Of a stretch of DNA of 64,000 nucleotides, positions 44,854 through 53,590 are shown one piece after another; position 1 is the stretch's first letter; each line of letters begins with the position of its first letter. The translations under genes were made by a program, and so were the position numbers. Source of the stretch: an uncultured Bacteriovoracaceae bacterium (GTDB lineage: Bacteria; Bdellovibrionota; Bacteriovoracia; Bacteriovoracales; Bacteriovoracaceae). A model generated the notes under the pieces. That model worked only from the letters and a program-made list of their open reading frames with translations, did no database searches and was not told the DNA's origin. The DNA is taken from positions 1 to 64,000 of the forward strand of contig CATLOT010000005.1 of assembly GCA_950054155.1 (NCBI GenBank), in the 5' to 3' direction.

Positions 44854-47385
44854 ATGAAAGCCCTCTCTGTGAATCAGAAAGTACGTACACCCTTTATGAT
44901 TATTTCGACAGCCTTTGTCGTGAGTGGTGTTATTGGTCTTTTTTTACTCCTTAAAGTCCAAGAGAGTTATGATCACTATTCAGATTCCATTATTAGACTT
45001 GAGAGAATTTATCGCAGTATCCTGACAACAGAGCGATTGGTACAAGGAATTCAAAATGAGGAAGACTCACGAGAAAGTAGTGACTTCTTGCCTGGCCTAA
45101 AAGAGGAGTCCCATCGCTTTGAAGAACTTTTTTCAAGTCTTGAAGTAGGGGATAATGATGTCCAATGGGCCGGAACATCTCTTCGCAGTTTACTCTATTC
45201 CTCTGATTGGAAATTTGTAGAAAACTTTCGTCATTTTCAAAAACTTCAAAACGCTATCATTAAAGATTTAAAGAGAAACGGCTTTGTTCAAAGAAGAGTT
45301 CTACTTCGTGAAATAGAGACGCAAACAACTAAGATTTTAGATATTTCAAAACCTTTAACGAAGGCTTTAAAGGCTGAGAAGAAAAAGATCAAGTCTTTAA
45401 GAAATGTGGTCCTCATAGGAACAACAGTTCTCTTTGGGATTATCCTTGTGATGGTCTTTCTCTTTGTTTATCGGCCATGGAAGAGAGAATATCAAAACCT
45501 TGAACAGGAAAGAGAACGCCTGCAAGGGGTACTTAAAGAGAGTGAAATCAGAGGAAACACCTTCAGTTGGGAAGTTAATTTCGGCACCAAATTAACTCGC
45601 CGATCAAATCATCTCTCTGGAATATTTGAATTTGAAAGTGAGTCCTCTGTGGTTGAACTAAAGAAAGAGCTCTCTCTCTTTAGTACGGAGTGCCAGATTA
45701 TGTTTGAAGCTGCTCTTGAAAATTGTGCTCTTAAAGGCGAGGTCTTTGATATTCAAGTCGATCTCGTCACGAAGAATAAGAAGCGCTACTGGCTGCACTA
45801 CTATGCCAAGAGAAAGCAGGTGGGAGGAGAGACCCTTATTGTAGGGACGGTTCGTGATATCACTCACCAAAAACTTGCCGAAGAGCGCTTTAAGATTCTC
45901 TTTGAGCAACTCAAGATTCCCGCCTTAATTTTTGGAGACGGTCAAATTCGTGACGTTAATGAATCTGGACAACGTTATTTTGGAATCAATGAATCTCGAG
46001 AATACAGTAATCTCCATCCCGCTATCCTCTTTCCTCTCTATCAATTAGATGGGCATAGCTCTCTTGAAAAACTCAAATCAGCACTGGGAGAAACTAAAGA
46101 GGGTAAAGTCATTCATCAGGATTGGCTTTTTCAGCTTAATAATGGCAAGGAAGTCGCGGGCCTAATAAGCCTCTTTAATATTCCCTATCCGACAGTTGAT
46201 CTGCATATAATGCTCATCCATGATGATAGTAAGAGATTCGAATTTGAGCGGCGCTTGGTGGACACCAATAGAAAGGCCCTTCATGCTCGTAGAGTTAAGC
46301 TTGAATACATCACCCAGATGGGGGTTGTTCTTGATGAACTCGTTGACCTCGTAGACACCGAGATTCGTGAAAATGAAAAAGTGGAGCTTGCCCACGCTCA
46401 TAAGCTAAGAGAGATAAAGACTCAATTAGAATACCTCTGGGGTGAAAATATTAATCACGGTCTAGCGGAGTCATCAAATACTGTACTCACGGATTTTAAG
46501 TCAATGATGGATGGCCTTCATAAGAGATGGACAAGATCGGCCAAGGAAAATTTATGTGAAGTCGACTGCAAGTACTTTGAGGATGTTGATCAGTACCTCT
46601 GGCTTGATAGTATAAAGCTTAAGCTTGCTCTTAATAATTTAGTGATGGGAGCGATTGATTATAAAGAGCGCTCTCATATTGAAATTGAAGTTAAAACAAA
46701 GTTTCAAAATTCGCGCTATGGGAAAATTTCCTTTCTTGTAAAAACCACCGCGAAGAATTGGATTCAAAGCGATTGGACTGTACTTAGCCAAATTAGCAAT
46801 AAACCCTCTGAAGATAAGGGGATTGCGGCCATGAGAACATCTCGAATTGAAGATCTTAGAGTGAGAGAAAATACTGACTTTATTAATCTTGTTGAGCTTC
46901 TTCAGGGTGAGGTCTTCTTTGATCGTGATGAAGAAACCGTTGGCATAGGTTTTAGCTGTGCAATTGAAAGAGTGATTGGGGTGAGCTCTGATATTCTCAA
47001 TGATGTGACGGAAAACCCTGATGATCAGGAGAACACGATTTCCGCTTCAGAGATTTGGTCTCACTTTGGTGGGGACTGGGATATTATTGAAAATACCATT
47101 AAGGACTTCTTTGATTATTATCCCACGGCCATATCAGACCTCTATTATTATTTAGAGGATAAGAATAGTGAAAAGATTCTTGAGATTTCGACCGATCTCT
47201 ACGGTGTTATCACTCATTTTCCTTTCTTTAGTGCTATTGAGAGGGTTGTGCGCATCCAAAAGTATAGTAAGTACTTACACTTTGATAAAATTGAAAATGA
47301 ATTGACCCTCCTCAATCATGAACTCAATTCTTTCCATCGTGCTCTTTCGGACTTCCTGCCTCAGAAGAGACTCAAGACTGCTTAG
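44854..47385 (+). CDS. Degenerate membrane-bound hybrid sensor (pseudo-kinase with pseudo-HPt)
   Basis: 843 residues. Two membrane helices (about 13-34 and 187-207) bracket a helical sensor region of 150 residues; PAS-like domains follow (about 230-340 and 345-465). Residues 478-540 take the place of a DHp domain and 570-680 that of a kinase core: KLALNNLVMGAIDYKERSHIEIEV resembles an N box, but the Asn is Gly, and no phosphorylatable His is present where the H box should be. Residues 732-843 resemble an HPt bundle, but the usual AHxLKG is replaced by STDLYG. It looks as if both phosphotransfer sites are lost. It probably acts by binding. Its stop shares TTAG with the convergent tetR gene. 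Confidence 0.7.
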   Translation: MKALSVNQKVRTPFMIISTAFVVSGVIGLFLLLKVQESYDHYSDSIIRLERIYRSILTTERLVQGIQNEEDSRESSDFLPGLKEESHRFEELFSSLEVGDNDVQWAGTSLRSLLYSSDWKFVENFRHFQKLQNAIIKDLKRNGFVQRRVLLREIETQTTKILDISKPLTKALKAEKKKIKSLRNVVLIGTTVLFGIILVMVFLFVYRPWKREYQNLEQERERLQGVLKESEIRGNTFSWEVNFGTKLTRRSNHLSGIFEFESESSVVELKKELSLFSTECQIMFEAALENCALKGEVFDIQVDLVTKNKKRYWLHYYAKRKQVGGETLIVGTVRDITHQKLAEERFKILFEQLKIPALIFGDGQIRDVNESGQRYFGINESREYSNLHPAILFPLYQLDGHSSLEKLKSALGETKEGKVIHQDWLFQLNNGKEVAGLISLFNIPYPTVDLHIMLIHDDSKRFEFERRLVDTNRKALHARRVKLEYITQMGVVLDELVDLVDTEIRENEKVELAHAHKLREIKTQLEYLWGENINHGLAESSNTVLTDFKSMMDGLHKRWTRSAKENLCEVDCKYFEDVDQYLWLDSIKLKLALNNLVMGAIDYKERSHIEIEVKTKFQNSRYGKISFLVKTTAKNWIQSDWTVLSQISNKPSEDKGIAAMRTSRIEDLRVRENTDFINLVELLQGEVFFDRDEETVGIGFSCAIERVIGVSSDILNDVTENPDDQENTISASEIWSHFGGDWDIIENTIKDFFDYYPTAISDLYYYLEDKNSEKILEISTDLYGVITHFPFFSAIERVVRIQKYSKYLHFDKIENELTLLNHELNSFHRALSDFLPQKRLKTA

Positions 47386-48032
47386 AAATCAAACGAGGGT
47401 AGCTCTACCTTTAAAAGTGTTTCCAAATTAAATTGCAGGCGAAGTGCGTGGTCACGATACTGATCCCTTTGATTGAGATGAATGAGATTGATCAAACTCC
47501 CCGTCACTAAGCTTCGCACGCCAAAGACGGCAATTCGCAACTCTTCCATAGAGCGATAGCGCAGAGATTCTAAAAATATTCGCTCCCACAGGCGCATTTG
47601 AAAGAGCTCAAAGTTTTCTTGGTCTTTTTTGAGACGCAAAGAGAGCTTATTTAAGTGAGGGAGGAGGGCGAGAAAATCAGAAACTTCATTATTAAAGAGA
47701 TACCAGCGAAAAGTGCCTTGAACGCAGTCGTGAATCTTTTGTTCAAAGGAGCTCTCCTCTACAAGGTAGAGACCCAAAAAGTATTCACCCATTTTTTGAA
47801 TGAAGAGAGAGAGGTCTTCCAGGATTCTCTCCTTACTTTCATAGTGATAGAGGACCAAGGGCTTAGAGAGACCGGTATTTTTGGCCACTTCAGTGACACT
47901 GAGGTTATGGAGCCCCTGCTGGCTGATGATTTTTAGGGATGCCTCTAAAAGCGCATATTTCTTGGCCGAGAGGCTCTTTGAGCCATCCATTCCCCCTAGG
48001 GCCTGCCAATCGATCTTATAATTAATGCGCAT
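47382..48032 (-). CDS. TetR-family transcription regulator
   Basis: 216 residues. The N-terminal HTH is KYALLEASLKIISQQGLHNLSVTEVAKNTGLSKPLVLYHYESKERIL. The ligand-binding half has no group I can name. ATG at 48032 or one fourteen codons on (MDGSKSL) may be the start; the latter follows an AGGGGG run. No divergently transcribed target is obvious, apart from the small membrane protein at 48142. Confidence 0.88.
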   Translation of the reverse strand: MRINYKIDWQALGGMDGSKSLSAKKYALLEASLKIISQQGLHNLSVTEVAKNTGLSKPLVLYHYESKERILEDLSLFIQKMGEYFLGLYLVEESSFEQKIHDCVQGTFRWYLFNNEVSDFLALLPHLNKLSLRLKKDQENFELFQMRLWERIFLESLRYRSMEELRIAVFGVRSLVTGSLINLIHLNQRDQYRDHALRLQFNLETLLKVELPSFDF

Positions 48033-48141
48033 AGTAAGAAGAGTTATGAGTTCATACTGTTATCTTTGTTTAAACATTGTTAAAATTTGCTTATAGAGTC
48101 AAGTGAATAAGTTTGTTCTTAAAGCATGGAGCTAGGGCAAG

Positions 48142-48324
48142 ATGGATAGAAAACAGCGTAAAGAAAAAAAACGTGCAGAAAAAATTAAGCAAAAGAAACT
48201 TCATGATCAGCGCAAAGCTGACGAAGGGTACTCTGAAACAGAGAAGAAGAGTGGTATGGTTCAATTGGCCGTCTTCTTTGGAGTCGCTTTAGCGGGCGCC
48301 CTTATTTATATTTTGAACGTCTAG
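48142..48324 (+). CDS. Small basic membrane protein (60 aa)
   Basis: 60 residues: a very basic N-terminal half (RKQRKEKKRAEKIKQKK) and one membrane helix (LAVFFGVALAGALIYIL) ending two residues from the C-terminus. Topology with the basic end in the cytoplasm. It is 7 bases ahead of rapA and probably co-transcribed. No family is recognised. Confidence 0.65.
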   Translation: MDRKQRKEKKRAEKIKQKKLHDQRKADEGYSETEKKSGMVQLAVFFGVALAGALIYILNV

Positions 48325-48331
48325 GAATTCA

Positions 48332-51058
48332 ATGAAAATTACAATTGGTCAAAGGTTCATGAGCGAAACTGAACCTGAGCTAGGTCTTGGTCTCATCACA
48401 GAGGTTTTAGACAAACAAATTCGCGTCCTCTTTGCAGCCAGTGAGACGGAAAGGGTTTATGGGCGAAAGTCGGCTCCCCTTAAACGTGTGAGCTTTGAGG
48501 TCGGTGACAGTATCAAAGGGCGAGAAGGTGAAAGCTTTGTCGTTGAAAGCATTGATGAGCGCGATGGTCTTCTTATGTATCAGGGAGAGGGTCAAGTTCT
48601 TGTTGAGGATGCTCTTGATGATAATCTTGCTTTTAATAACCCTGAAGAGAAGCTCTTTAATGCTCAGGTGGATACCAACCAATTCTTTCAATTAAGGCTT
48701 GATACTTTAGAGCATCTTCGTGAATGGGAAACATCACAAACGAAGGGACTCTTTGGAGGGCGTATTAGTCTGATCCCTCATCAATTCTATATTGCGAATG
48801 AAGTATTAAAGCGCCAAACTCCTCGAGTTCTTCTCGCCGATGAGGTGGGGCTTGGAAAGACGATTGAGGCCTGTCTCATTATTCATCAGCAGATCGTGAC
48901 CAATAGAGCTTCGCGAGTTCTTGTCGTCGTTCCCGACTCCCTTGTCTATCAGTGGTTCTTTGAACTTCATAGAAAGTTTCAACTTGGCTTTGCGGCCATC
49001 AATCAGGAAACGCCTCCAGAGCCAGGTGTTAATCATTTTATTCACAATGAGCGTGTTGTTGTCTCCCTTGGCCTTCTTAAAGGCTCAAAGCTCGCTCAAG
49101 AGATGCTTGAAGAGGCTGACTTTGATATCCTCGTCGTTGATGAAGCCCATCAATATAAGAAAGAAGAAGGCGGCTTCGAGTACGCCTTTCTTGAAAATAT
49201 CTGTGCCAAAGTCCCTTCAGTGCTCCTTCTCACGGCAACGCCAGAGCAGTTGGGGATGAGTGGACACTTTGATCGACTCAGACTTCTTGATCCTGATCGC
49301 TACAACAGTTTTGAAGAGTTTAAGAGCGAGGTCGCAGAGTATGAAACGGTGGCTAAGGCCGCAAAAGAAATCGTTGCTGAAGATCTCTCAGAGGAATCTT
49401 CTAAGCATCTTAAGGGCTGGTTGAGTCCTAAAACCTTTGAGCAAACGTTGCAGGCCGATTCTCTTGGCCAAAATAAGAAGAAAATACTGACGGAGCTTAT
49501 TGATCGCCATGGCACCGGTCGTGTCTTCTTTAGAAATACTCGCCAGGCCATGAGAAAAGAGTACGACTTCTTTCCTAAGCGGCTTCTTAAGGCAGTGCCC
49601 TTAAGTGGTAAGGACGATGGCGAAGATGTTATTGGTTTCTTTGAGAAGGCGAATTGGCTGCTAGAATTTCTCAGAAACTCAAATGATAAGATCCTTCTTA
49701 TTTGCCATAGTAAGAATCAAATTGTTGCTCTTGAAAAGTTTATTAAAGAGCACGATGCTCAAATTAAGACAGCACTCTTTCACTCGGGTCTCTCTCTTAT
49801 GGCCCGTGACCGCCAAGCCGCTTTCTTTGCTGATGAGGCCGGTGCTCAAATTCTTCTTTGTACTGAGATTGGATCTGAGGGGCGAAACTTTGAGTTCGCT
49901 CATCATTTGGTGCTCTTTGATCTTCCGAAGAAACCTGATCTCTTAGAGCAAAGAATCGGACGTTTGGATCGAATTGGCCAAAAGGCTGACATCCAAATTC
50001 ATGTGCCTTATATCAAGGGAAGCTCAGAAGAGACTCTCTTTGATATTTATAATGAAGGGCTTGATAGCTTTAAGCGCTTTAATTCAGTAGGGACCCCCGT
50101 CTTTGTTCACTTTGCTGATGAAATCCATGAAGTCCTAGAGGAGAGTAAGAAGGGGAATGACGATCTTATTGAACGCATTAAAAATTATCGTCTAGAGCTT
50201 GAAACTCAAATGGAAGAGAGTAGAGATCTGCTCATTGAAATGAATTCCTTTGATCCTGATATTGGTCATGGTCTTATTAGGGGAATTCGCGAGTCTGAGG
50301 CAAGTGGTCATCTCAAGGCCTATATGGAGAGTTGTTTTGAGTGCTTTGGCGTTGACGTTGAAGACCTCCATGAAATGGCGACCTTTATTAAGCCCAACGA
50401 TAATATGTTCATCCCACACTTTCCTCATCTTGAGGCAGAGGGACAGACGATCACCTTTGATAGACGTGAAGCCTTAGAACGCGAGGATTACCAATTTATC
50501 AATTGGGATCATCCTATGGTGAGGGAAATCAGTAATCTTGTCCTGAGTGAATCCTACGGAAATATGACAGTGGCCACTAGGCGTGATGGAGGCGGCAAGA
50601 AGTCCTTTGTTGAAGCGTTCTTTGTGACTGATTGTCCAGCCCCGGACTTTCTTGATCTTAAGAGATTCTTTCCTCCGACACTTATTAGAGTCCTCATCGA
50701 TAAAGATGGGGTGGACTTTGATGAAAAATTCTCTAAAGACCTTCTTGATACAAAACTCATTCAAGGTGATCGCACTCTCATTGAAAGAGCGTCAAAACTT
50801 CCCAAAGATTTGATCAAGGGACTGCTTAAGAAAGCTGAAGTGATCGCTAAGGAAAAGTCAGAGCTCATCGTTGAAAAGCAGCGTCTGAATCTTGTCTCCT
50901 CCATGGACAATGAGGTTAGCCGTCTAGAAGCACTCTCTCAGGTGAATCCCAATATTTCTCAAGATGAAGTTGAGTTGATGAGAGCGATGAAGAAAGTAAT
51001 GCTTGATCACACGCAAGGGGTAAGGCTACGCCTTGAAGCTGTTAGGGTTATTTTGTAA
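48332..51058 (+). CDS. rapA: RNA polymerase-associated SNF2 ATPase RapA
   Basis: 908 residues. The N-terminus IGQRFMSETEPELGLGLI and the two Tudor-like strands after it are RapA-specific. The SNF2 motor has DEVGLGKTIEA (Walker A), VVDEAHQYK, LLLTATPEQLG, then SKNQIVALEKF, ICTEIGSEGRNFEFAHHLVLFDLP-type motif V and QRIGRLDRIGQ (motif VI). RapA recycles stalled RNA polymerase. It is slightly shorter than the E. coli protein (968). Confidence 0.95.
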   Translation: MKITIGQRFMSETEPELGLGLITEVLDKQIRVLFAASETERVYGRKSAPLKRVSFEVGDSIKGREGESFVVESIDERDGLLMYQGEGQVLVEDALDDNLAFNNPEEKLFNAQVDTNQFFQLRLDTLEHLREWETSQTKGLFGGRISLIPHQFYIANEVLKRQTPRVLLADEVGLGKTIEACLIIHQQIVTNRASRVLVVVPDSLVYQWFFELHRKFQLGFAAINQETPPEPGVNHFIHNERVVVSLGLLKGSKLAQEMLEEADFDILVVDEAHQYKKEEGGFEYAFLENICAKVPSVLLLTATPEQLGMSGHFDRLRLLDPDRYNSFEEFKSEVAEYETVAKAAKEIVAEDLSEESSKHLKGWLSPKTFEQTLQADSLGQNKKKILTELIDRHGTGRVFFRNTRQAMRKEYDFFPKRLLKAVPLSGKDDGEDVIGFFEKANWLLEFLRNSNDKILLICHSKNQIVALEKFIKEHDAQIKTALFHSGLSLMARDRQAAFFADEAGAQILLCTEIGSEGRNFEFAHHLVLFDLPKKPDLLEQRIGRLDRIGQKADIQIHVPYIKGSSEETLFDIYNEGLDSFKRFNSVGTPVFVHFADEIHEVLEESKKGNDDLIERIKNYRLELETQMEESRDLLIEMNSFDPDIGHGLIRGIRESEASGHLKAYMESCFECFGVDVEDLHEMATFIKPNDNMFIPHFPHLEAEGQTITFDRREALEREDYQFINWDHPMVREISNLVLSESYGNMTVATRRDGGGKKSFVEAFFVTDCPAPDFLDLKRFFPPTLIRVLIDKDGVDFDEKFSKDLLDTKLIQGDRTLIERASKLPKDLIKGLLKKAEVIAKEKSELIVEKQRLNLVSSMDNEVSRLEALSQVNPNISQDEVELMRAMKKVMLDHTQGVRLRLEAVRVIL

Positions 51059-51359
51059 GGAATTTATCAAGATCACCCTTATTAAAGCATTCCATGATTC
51101 GCTTTCCAAAGAGTTTTTGAAGCTCTTTTTCTGAGCCTCTCATCATCAGCTGACCCATGGCCTTTTGACAGCGCTCAGGAGTGTAGGTGAGAGTGCTCTC
51201 CTTAGCTTGGCAGTGCTCGACATAGAGTTTTGACGGCTTAGGGAGACCACGATAATACTTCATCGCGAGACCATCACAGTCCTTAATCATCTCTTTTACA
51301 TTTTCTGACTGACATCCTGAAATGAATATCAGGAGCAAGAGGGCGGAAAATATTTTCAT
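51048..51359 (-). CDS. Small predicted lipoprotein
   Basis: 103 residues. Lipobox FISGC after KIFSALLLLI. The mature part has four Cys (after the lipid Cys: DCDG, EHCQ, ERCQ, MECF) that could pair. Its ATG overlaps the stop of the HD-GYP-like gene by one base (TAATG), so the two form an operon. The 3' end overlaps rapA by 11 bases. No family is recognised. Confidence 0.7.
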   Translation of the reverse strand: MKIFSALLLLIFISGCQSENVKEMIKDCDGLAMKYYRGLPKPSKLYVEHCQAKESTLTYTPERCQKAMGQLMMRGSEKELQKLFGKRIMECFNKGDLDKFLTK

Positions 51360-52294
51360 TAAAGGAGACCTTCCTCGACAAGAACCGCTTCGAAGCGTTG
51401 AATGAGTTCAAGATTGTAGCGACCAATATAATCGAGCTGAAAAACTTTATAAGCTTCTTTTGGGGATTCTTTTTTTACGATAAGGCGCTTATCAAAGGCA
51501 TTGCAAAGGCTAAGGCACTCTTGAAGAGGAGTGAGCTTTCTCACTTTCAAGGGACCAAGTCCCGTGAGGTCTTCTTCATGGTGATTGACTAAATCCTCAA
51601 CTCTCTTTGAAATAAAGTCTTTTCCATTGAGAAAGTTTTGAGACAGCTTAATATGCTGCGAGTAGCGCAGTCTTTCATCAGGCGTATGGGCGGTTGCTTC
51701 TTTTTCAAAGAGGGGAAGGTCTTCTACTTTGAGCTTCGTAAGACCAATGTCATGAAGAAGAGCAGCTGTCGCAAGATCATCAATTTCATCTTCTTTAAAG
51801 CGAAGATGCTCTCCAAGGCGCGTTGCAAGCGCACACACATTAATGGAGTGATTAATAATGAGATCGCTTTCCTTTGTCTTTTGACCAAAGAGCTTTTTGA
51901 GAGCATTGGGATTATTTTTAATGACAGTTCTCAAACCTGAAGCAGCTTTTTGAGTCATATCATAATTCTTATGACTGGCCTCTTCATTCATGCGCTCAAT
52001 AGATTGGGCGGCAACTTCACTGACGACATCGACTCTTTCTTCTAGAGACTTGCCTTCACCATAGACGGCCTCGTTGAGGGCTTCATCGAGAAAGAGCGTG
52101 ACATTATCGACTTGCTCTTCGGGGACATAGAAGTCCGCCATATCCTGGTTGATAAGCTTTTCAAGTTTAGCGGTGGTCAGAGCATTTCCTCTCTCTGCAT
52201 AACAGAGATAGTGATCTTTATAGTAGATATAAAGATCGAAGGAGAGCTCAGTGTCGGGCTGAACCGTTTTAATTCTAAGGGGAACAAAATCCAT
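51359..52294 (-). CDS. HD-GYP-related phosphohydrolase lacking the GYP motif
   Basis: 311 residues. An N-terminal 130-residue domain without a clear family is followed by an HD domain: HSINVCALATRLGEHL, ALLHDIGLTKL (H181, D182), HIKLSQNFL, and VNHHEEDLTGLG (H238, H239). The spacing and the HHE are those of HD-GYP c-di-GMP phosphodiesterases, but the usual DGSGYP reads DLTGLG. It may still bind two metals, though loss of Tyr and Pro often marks proteins that bind or signal rather than hydrolyse c-di-GMP. Cytoplasmic. Confidence 0.78.
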   Translation of the reverse strand: MDFVPLRIKTVQPDTELSFDLYIYYKDHYLCYAERGNALTTAKLEKLINQDMADFYVPEEQVDNVTLFLDEALNEAVYGEGKSLEERVDVVSEVAAQSIERMNEEASHKNYDMTQKAASGLRTVIKNNPNALKKLFGQKTKESDLIINHSINVCALATRLGEHLRFKEDEIDDLATAALLHDIGLTKLKVEDLPLFEKEATAHTPDERLRYSQHIKLSQNFLNGKDFISKRVEDLVNHHEEDLTGLGPLKVRKLTPLQECLSLCNAFDKRLIVKKESPKEAYKVFQLDYIGRYNLELIQRFEAVLVEEGLL

Positions 52295-52351
52295 CGGTTT
52301 TTTAATCCTTTATAGGGTTTCATTTTAAACGATTCTAGGTAGGATTCTAGT

Positions 52352-53011
52352 ATGAAACTGACATTTTACTTTGATTTCTTATCACCTTATTCCTATCTTG
52401 CATGGTGTTGGCTGAGGGACTATATGGCCAATGCGCCGAGCTCCCTTGAGTTTTCACTCAAGCCCGTTACGATGGCACCCCTGATTCACGCTCAGGAGAC
52501 CAAGGGACCCGCAGAGATACCTGCAAAGCGAGAGTATTTGATGCGTGACATCCTAAGGCGCACTCAAAAGGAGCAAATCCCCTTTAAAGCGCCTGTACAA
52601 CTACCGTTCAATAGCCTTTATGCGCTTCGTCTTTCTTTACAAGAGTGCGCGAGTTTGAGACAAACTTCTGTAGTTGACGCTTTTTATCGGAAGGCTTGGG
52701 AGCAGGGTGCTGATATCGGTGATACCGAAGTTGTTCATCAAGTTCTCGATAGTCTTGATCTTCCTCGGCGAGAATGGATGGATAAGGTGGGTTCTAAAGA
52801 AGCCCGCCGACAGCTTAAACTAAATACTAAGGAAGCTATCGCTGGGGGTGTCTTTGGTGTACCGACTTTCTTAGTAGAAAATGGTTCTGAGACAGAGATG
52901 TTTTGGGGGAGTGATTCGATTCACTTTCTTAAAGATTATCTGGCCGGTGAAGATCCATTAGATAAAGAAGAACTTAAAAAATTTCAGGAAAGTTACAAAA
53001 CACTTGAATGA
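52352..53011 (+). CDS. 2-hydroxychromene-2-carboxylate isomerase-like DsbA-fold protein
   Basis: 219 residues. LTFYFDFLSPYSYLAW has the Ser of the FD-(F/Y)-x-SPYSYL site in HCCA isomerases, which bind glutathione. The C-terminal FGVPTFLVEN contains the cis-proline, and EMFWGSDSIHFL follows. By family it may isomerise aromatic catabolites or act as a glutathione transferase. It is followed 25 bases on by slyD. Confidence 0.85.
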   Translation: MKLTFYFDFLSPYSYLAWCWLRDYMANAPSSLEFSLKPVTMAPLIHAQETKGPAEIPAKREYLMRDILRRTQKEQIPFKAPVQLPFNSLYALRLSLQECASLRQTSVVDAFYRKAWEQGADIGDTEVVHQVLDSLDLPRREWMDKVGSKEARRQLKLNTKEAIAGGVFGVPTFLVENGSETEMFWGSDSIHFLKDYLAGEDPLDKEELKKFQESYKTLE

Positions 53012-53036
53012 AAAATACTTTAACGAAGGGAAATTA

Positions 53037-53522
53037 ATGGAAGTTGCAGAAAAAAAAGTCGTAGGCATTCACTATAAGCTTACCGATGATGATGGTAAGG
53101 TGCTCGACACTTCTGAAGGTGGACAACCACTCGTATTCATTCACGGAATTGGCATGCTTATTCCTGGACTCGAAAAGGCTCTTGTTGGAAAGTCAAAAGG
53201 TGACAGTCTGAAAGTTGCTGTTAAGCCAGAAGAGGGCTACGGACAAAGAGATGACAACCTTACTCAAATGGTAGACAAGTCTCAATTTGATAATGCTGAA
53301 GAAATTCAAATTGGCACTCAATTTCAGGTTGATACTCCTCAAGGAGCTCTTATTGTTATGGTGACAGAGATCACTGACAATCAAGTTAAAATCGACGGTA
53401 ACCATCCTCTTGCAGGGGTTAACCTTAACTTTGACGTAACGATTGAAGAGGTAAGAGACGCAACTGCTGAAGAGCTTGAGCATGGTCATGTTCATGGACC
53501 AGGTGGCCACAATCACGGATAA
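53037..53522 (+). CDS. slyD: FKBP-type peptidyl-prolyl isomerase SlyD
   Basis: 161 residues from the ATG at 53037, preceded by AAGGGAA. FKBP strands VVGIHYKLTDDDGKVLDTSEGG and IPGLEKALVGKSKGD are split by an IF flap (about 70-130), as in SlyD. The tail ELEHGHVHGPGGHNHG is His-rich and would bind nickel or other metals. It folds proline-containing peptides in the cytoplasm and may deliver metal. A strong terminator follows. Confidence 0.93.
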   Translation: MEVAEKKVVGIHYKLTDDDGKVLDTSEGGQPLVFIHGIGMLIPGLEKALVGKSKGDSLKVAVKPEEGYGQRDDNLTQMVDKSQFDNAEEIQIGTQFQVDTPQGALIVMVTEITDNQVKIDGNHPLAGVNLNFDVTIEEVRDATAEELEHGHVHGPGGHNHG

Positions 53523-53536
53523 CCTTGTAAATAATG

Positions 53537-53564
53537 GCCTGGTCTTTGACCAGGCTTTTTTTTT
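53537..53564 (+). terminator. Rho-independent terminator after slyD
   Basis: GCCTGGTC-TTT-GACCAGGC is a perfect 8-bp GC-rich stem (53537-53555) followed by nine T. It lies 14 bases after the slyD stop and 26 bases ahead of the L,D-transpeptidase start. Confidence 0.95.
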
Positions 53565-53590
53565 GGTGTTTGCCATGCCATAAGCGAGGA

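Noticed and set aside
53534-53590. N-terminal extension of the L,D-transpeptidase to 53534
   Set aside because: It would start inside the slyD terminator stem and put 19 residues ahead of a clear signal peptide.
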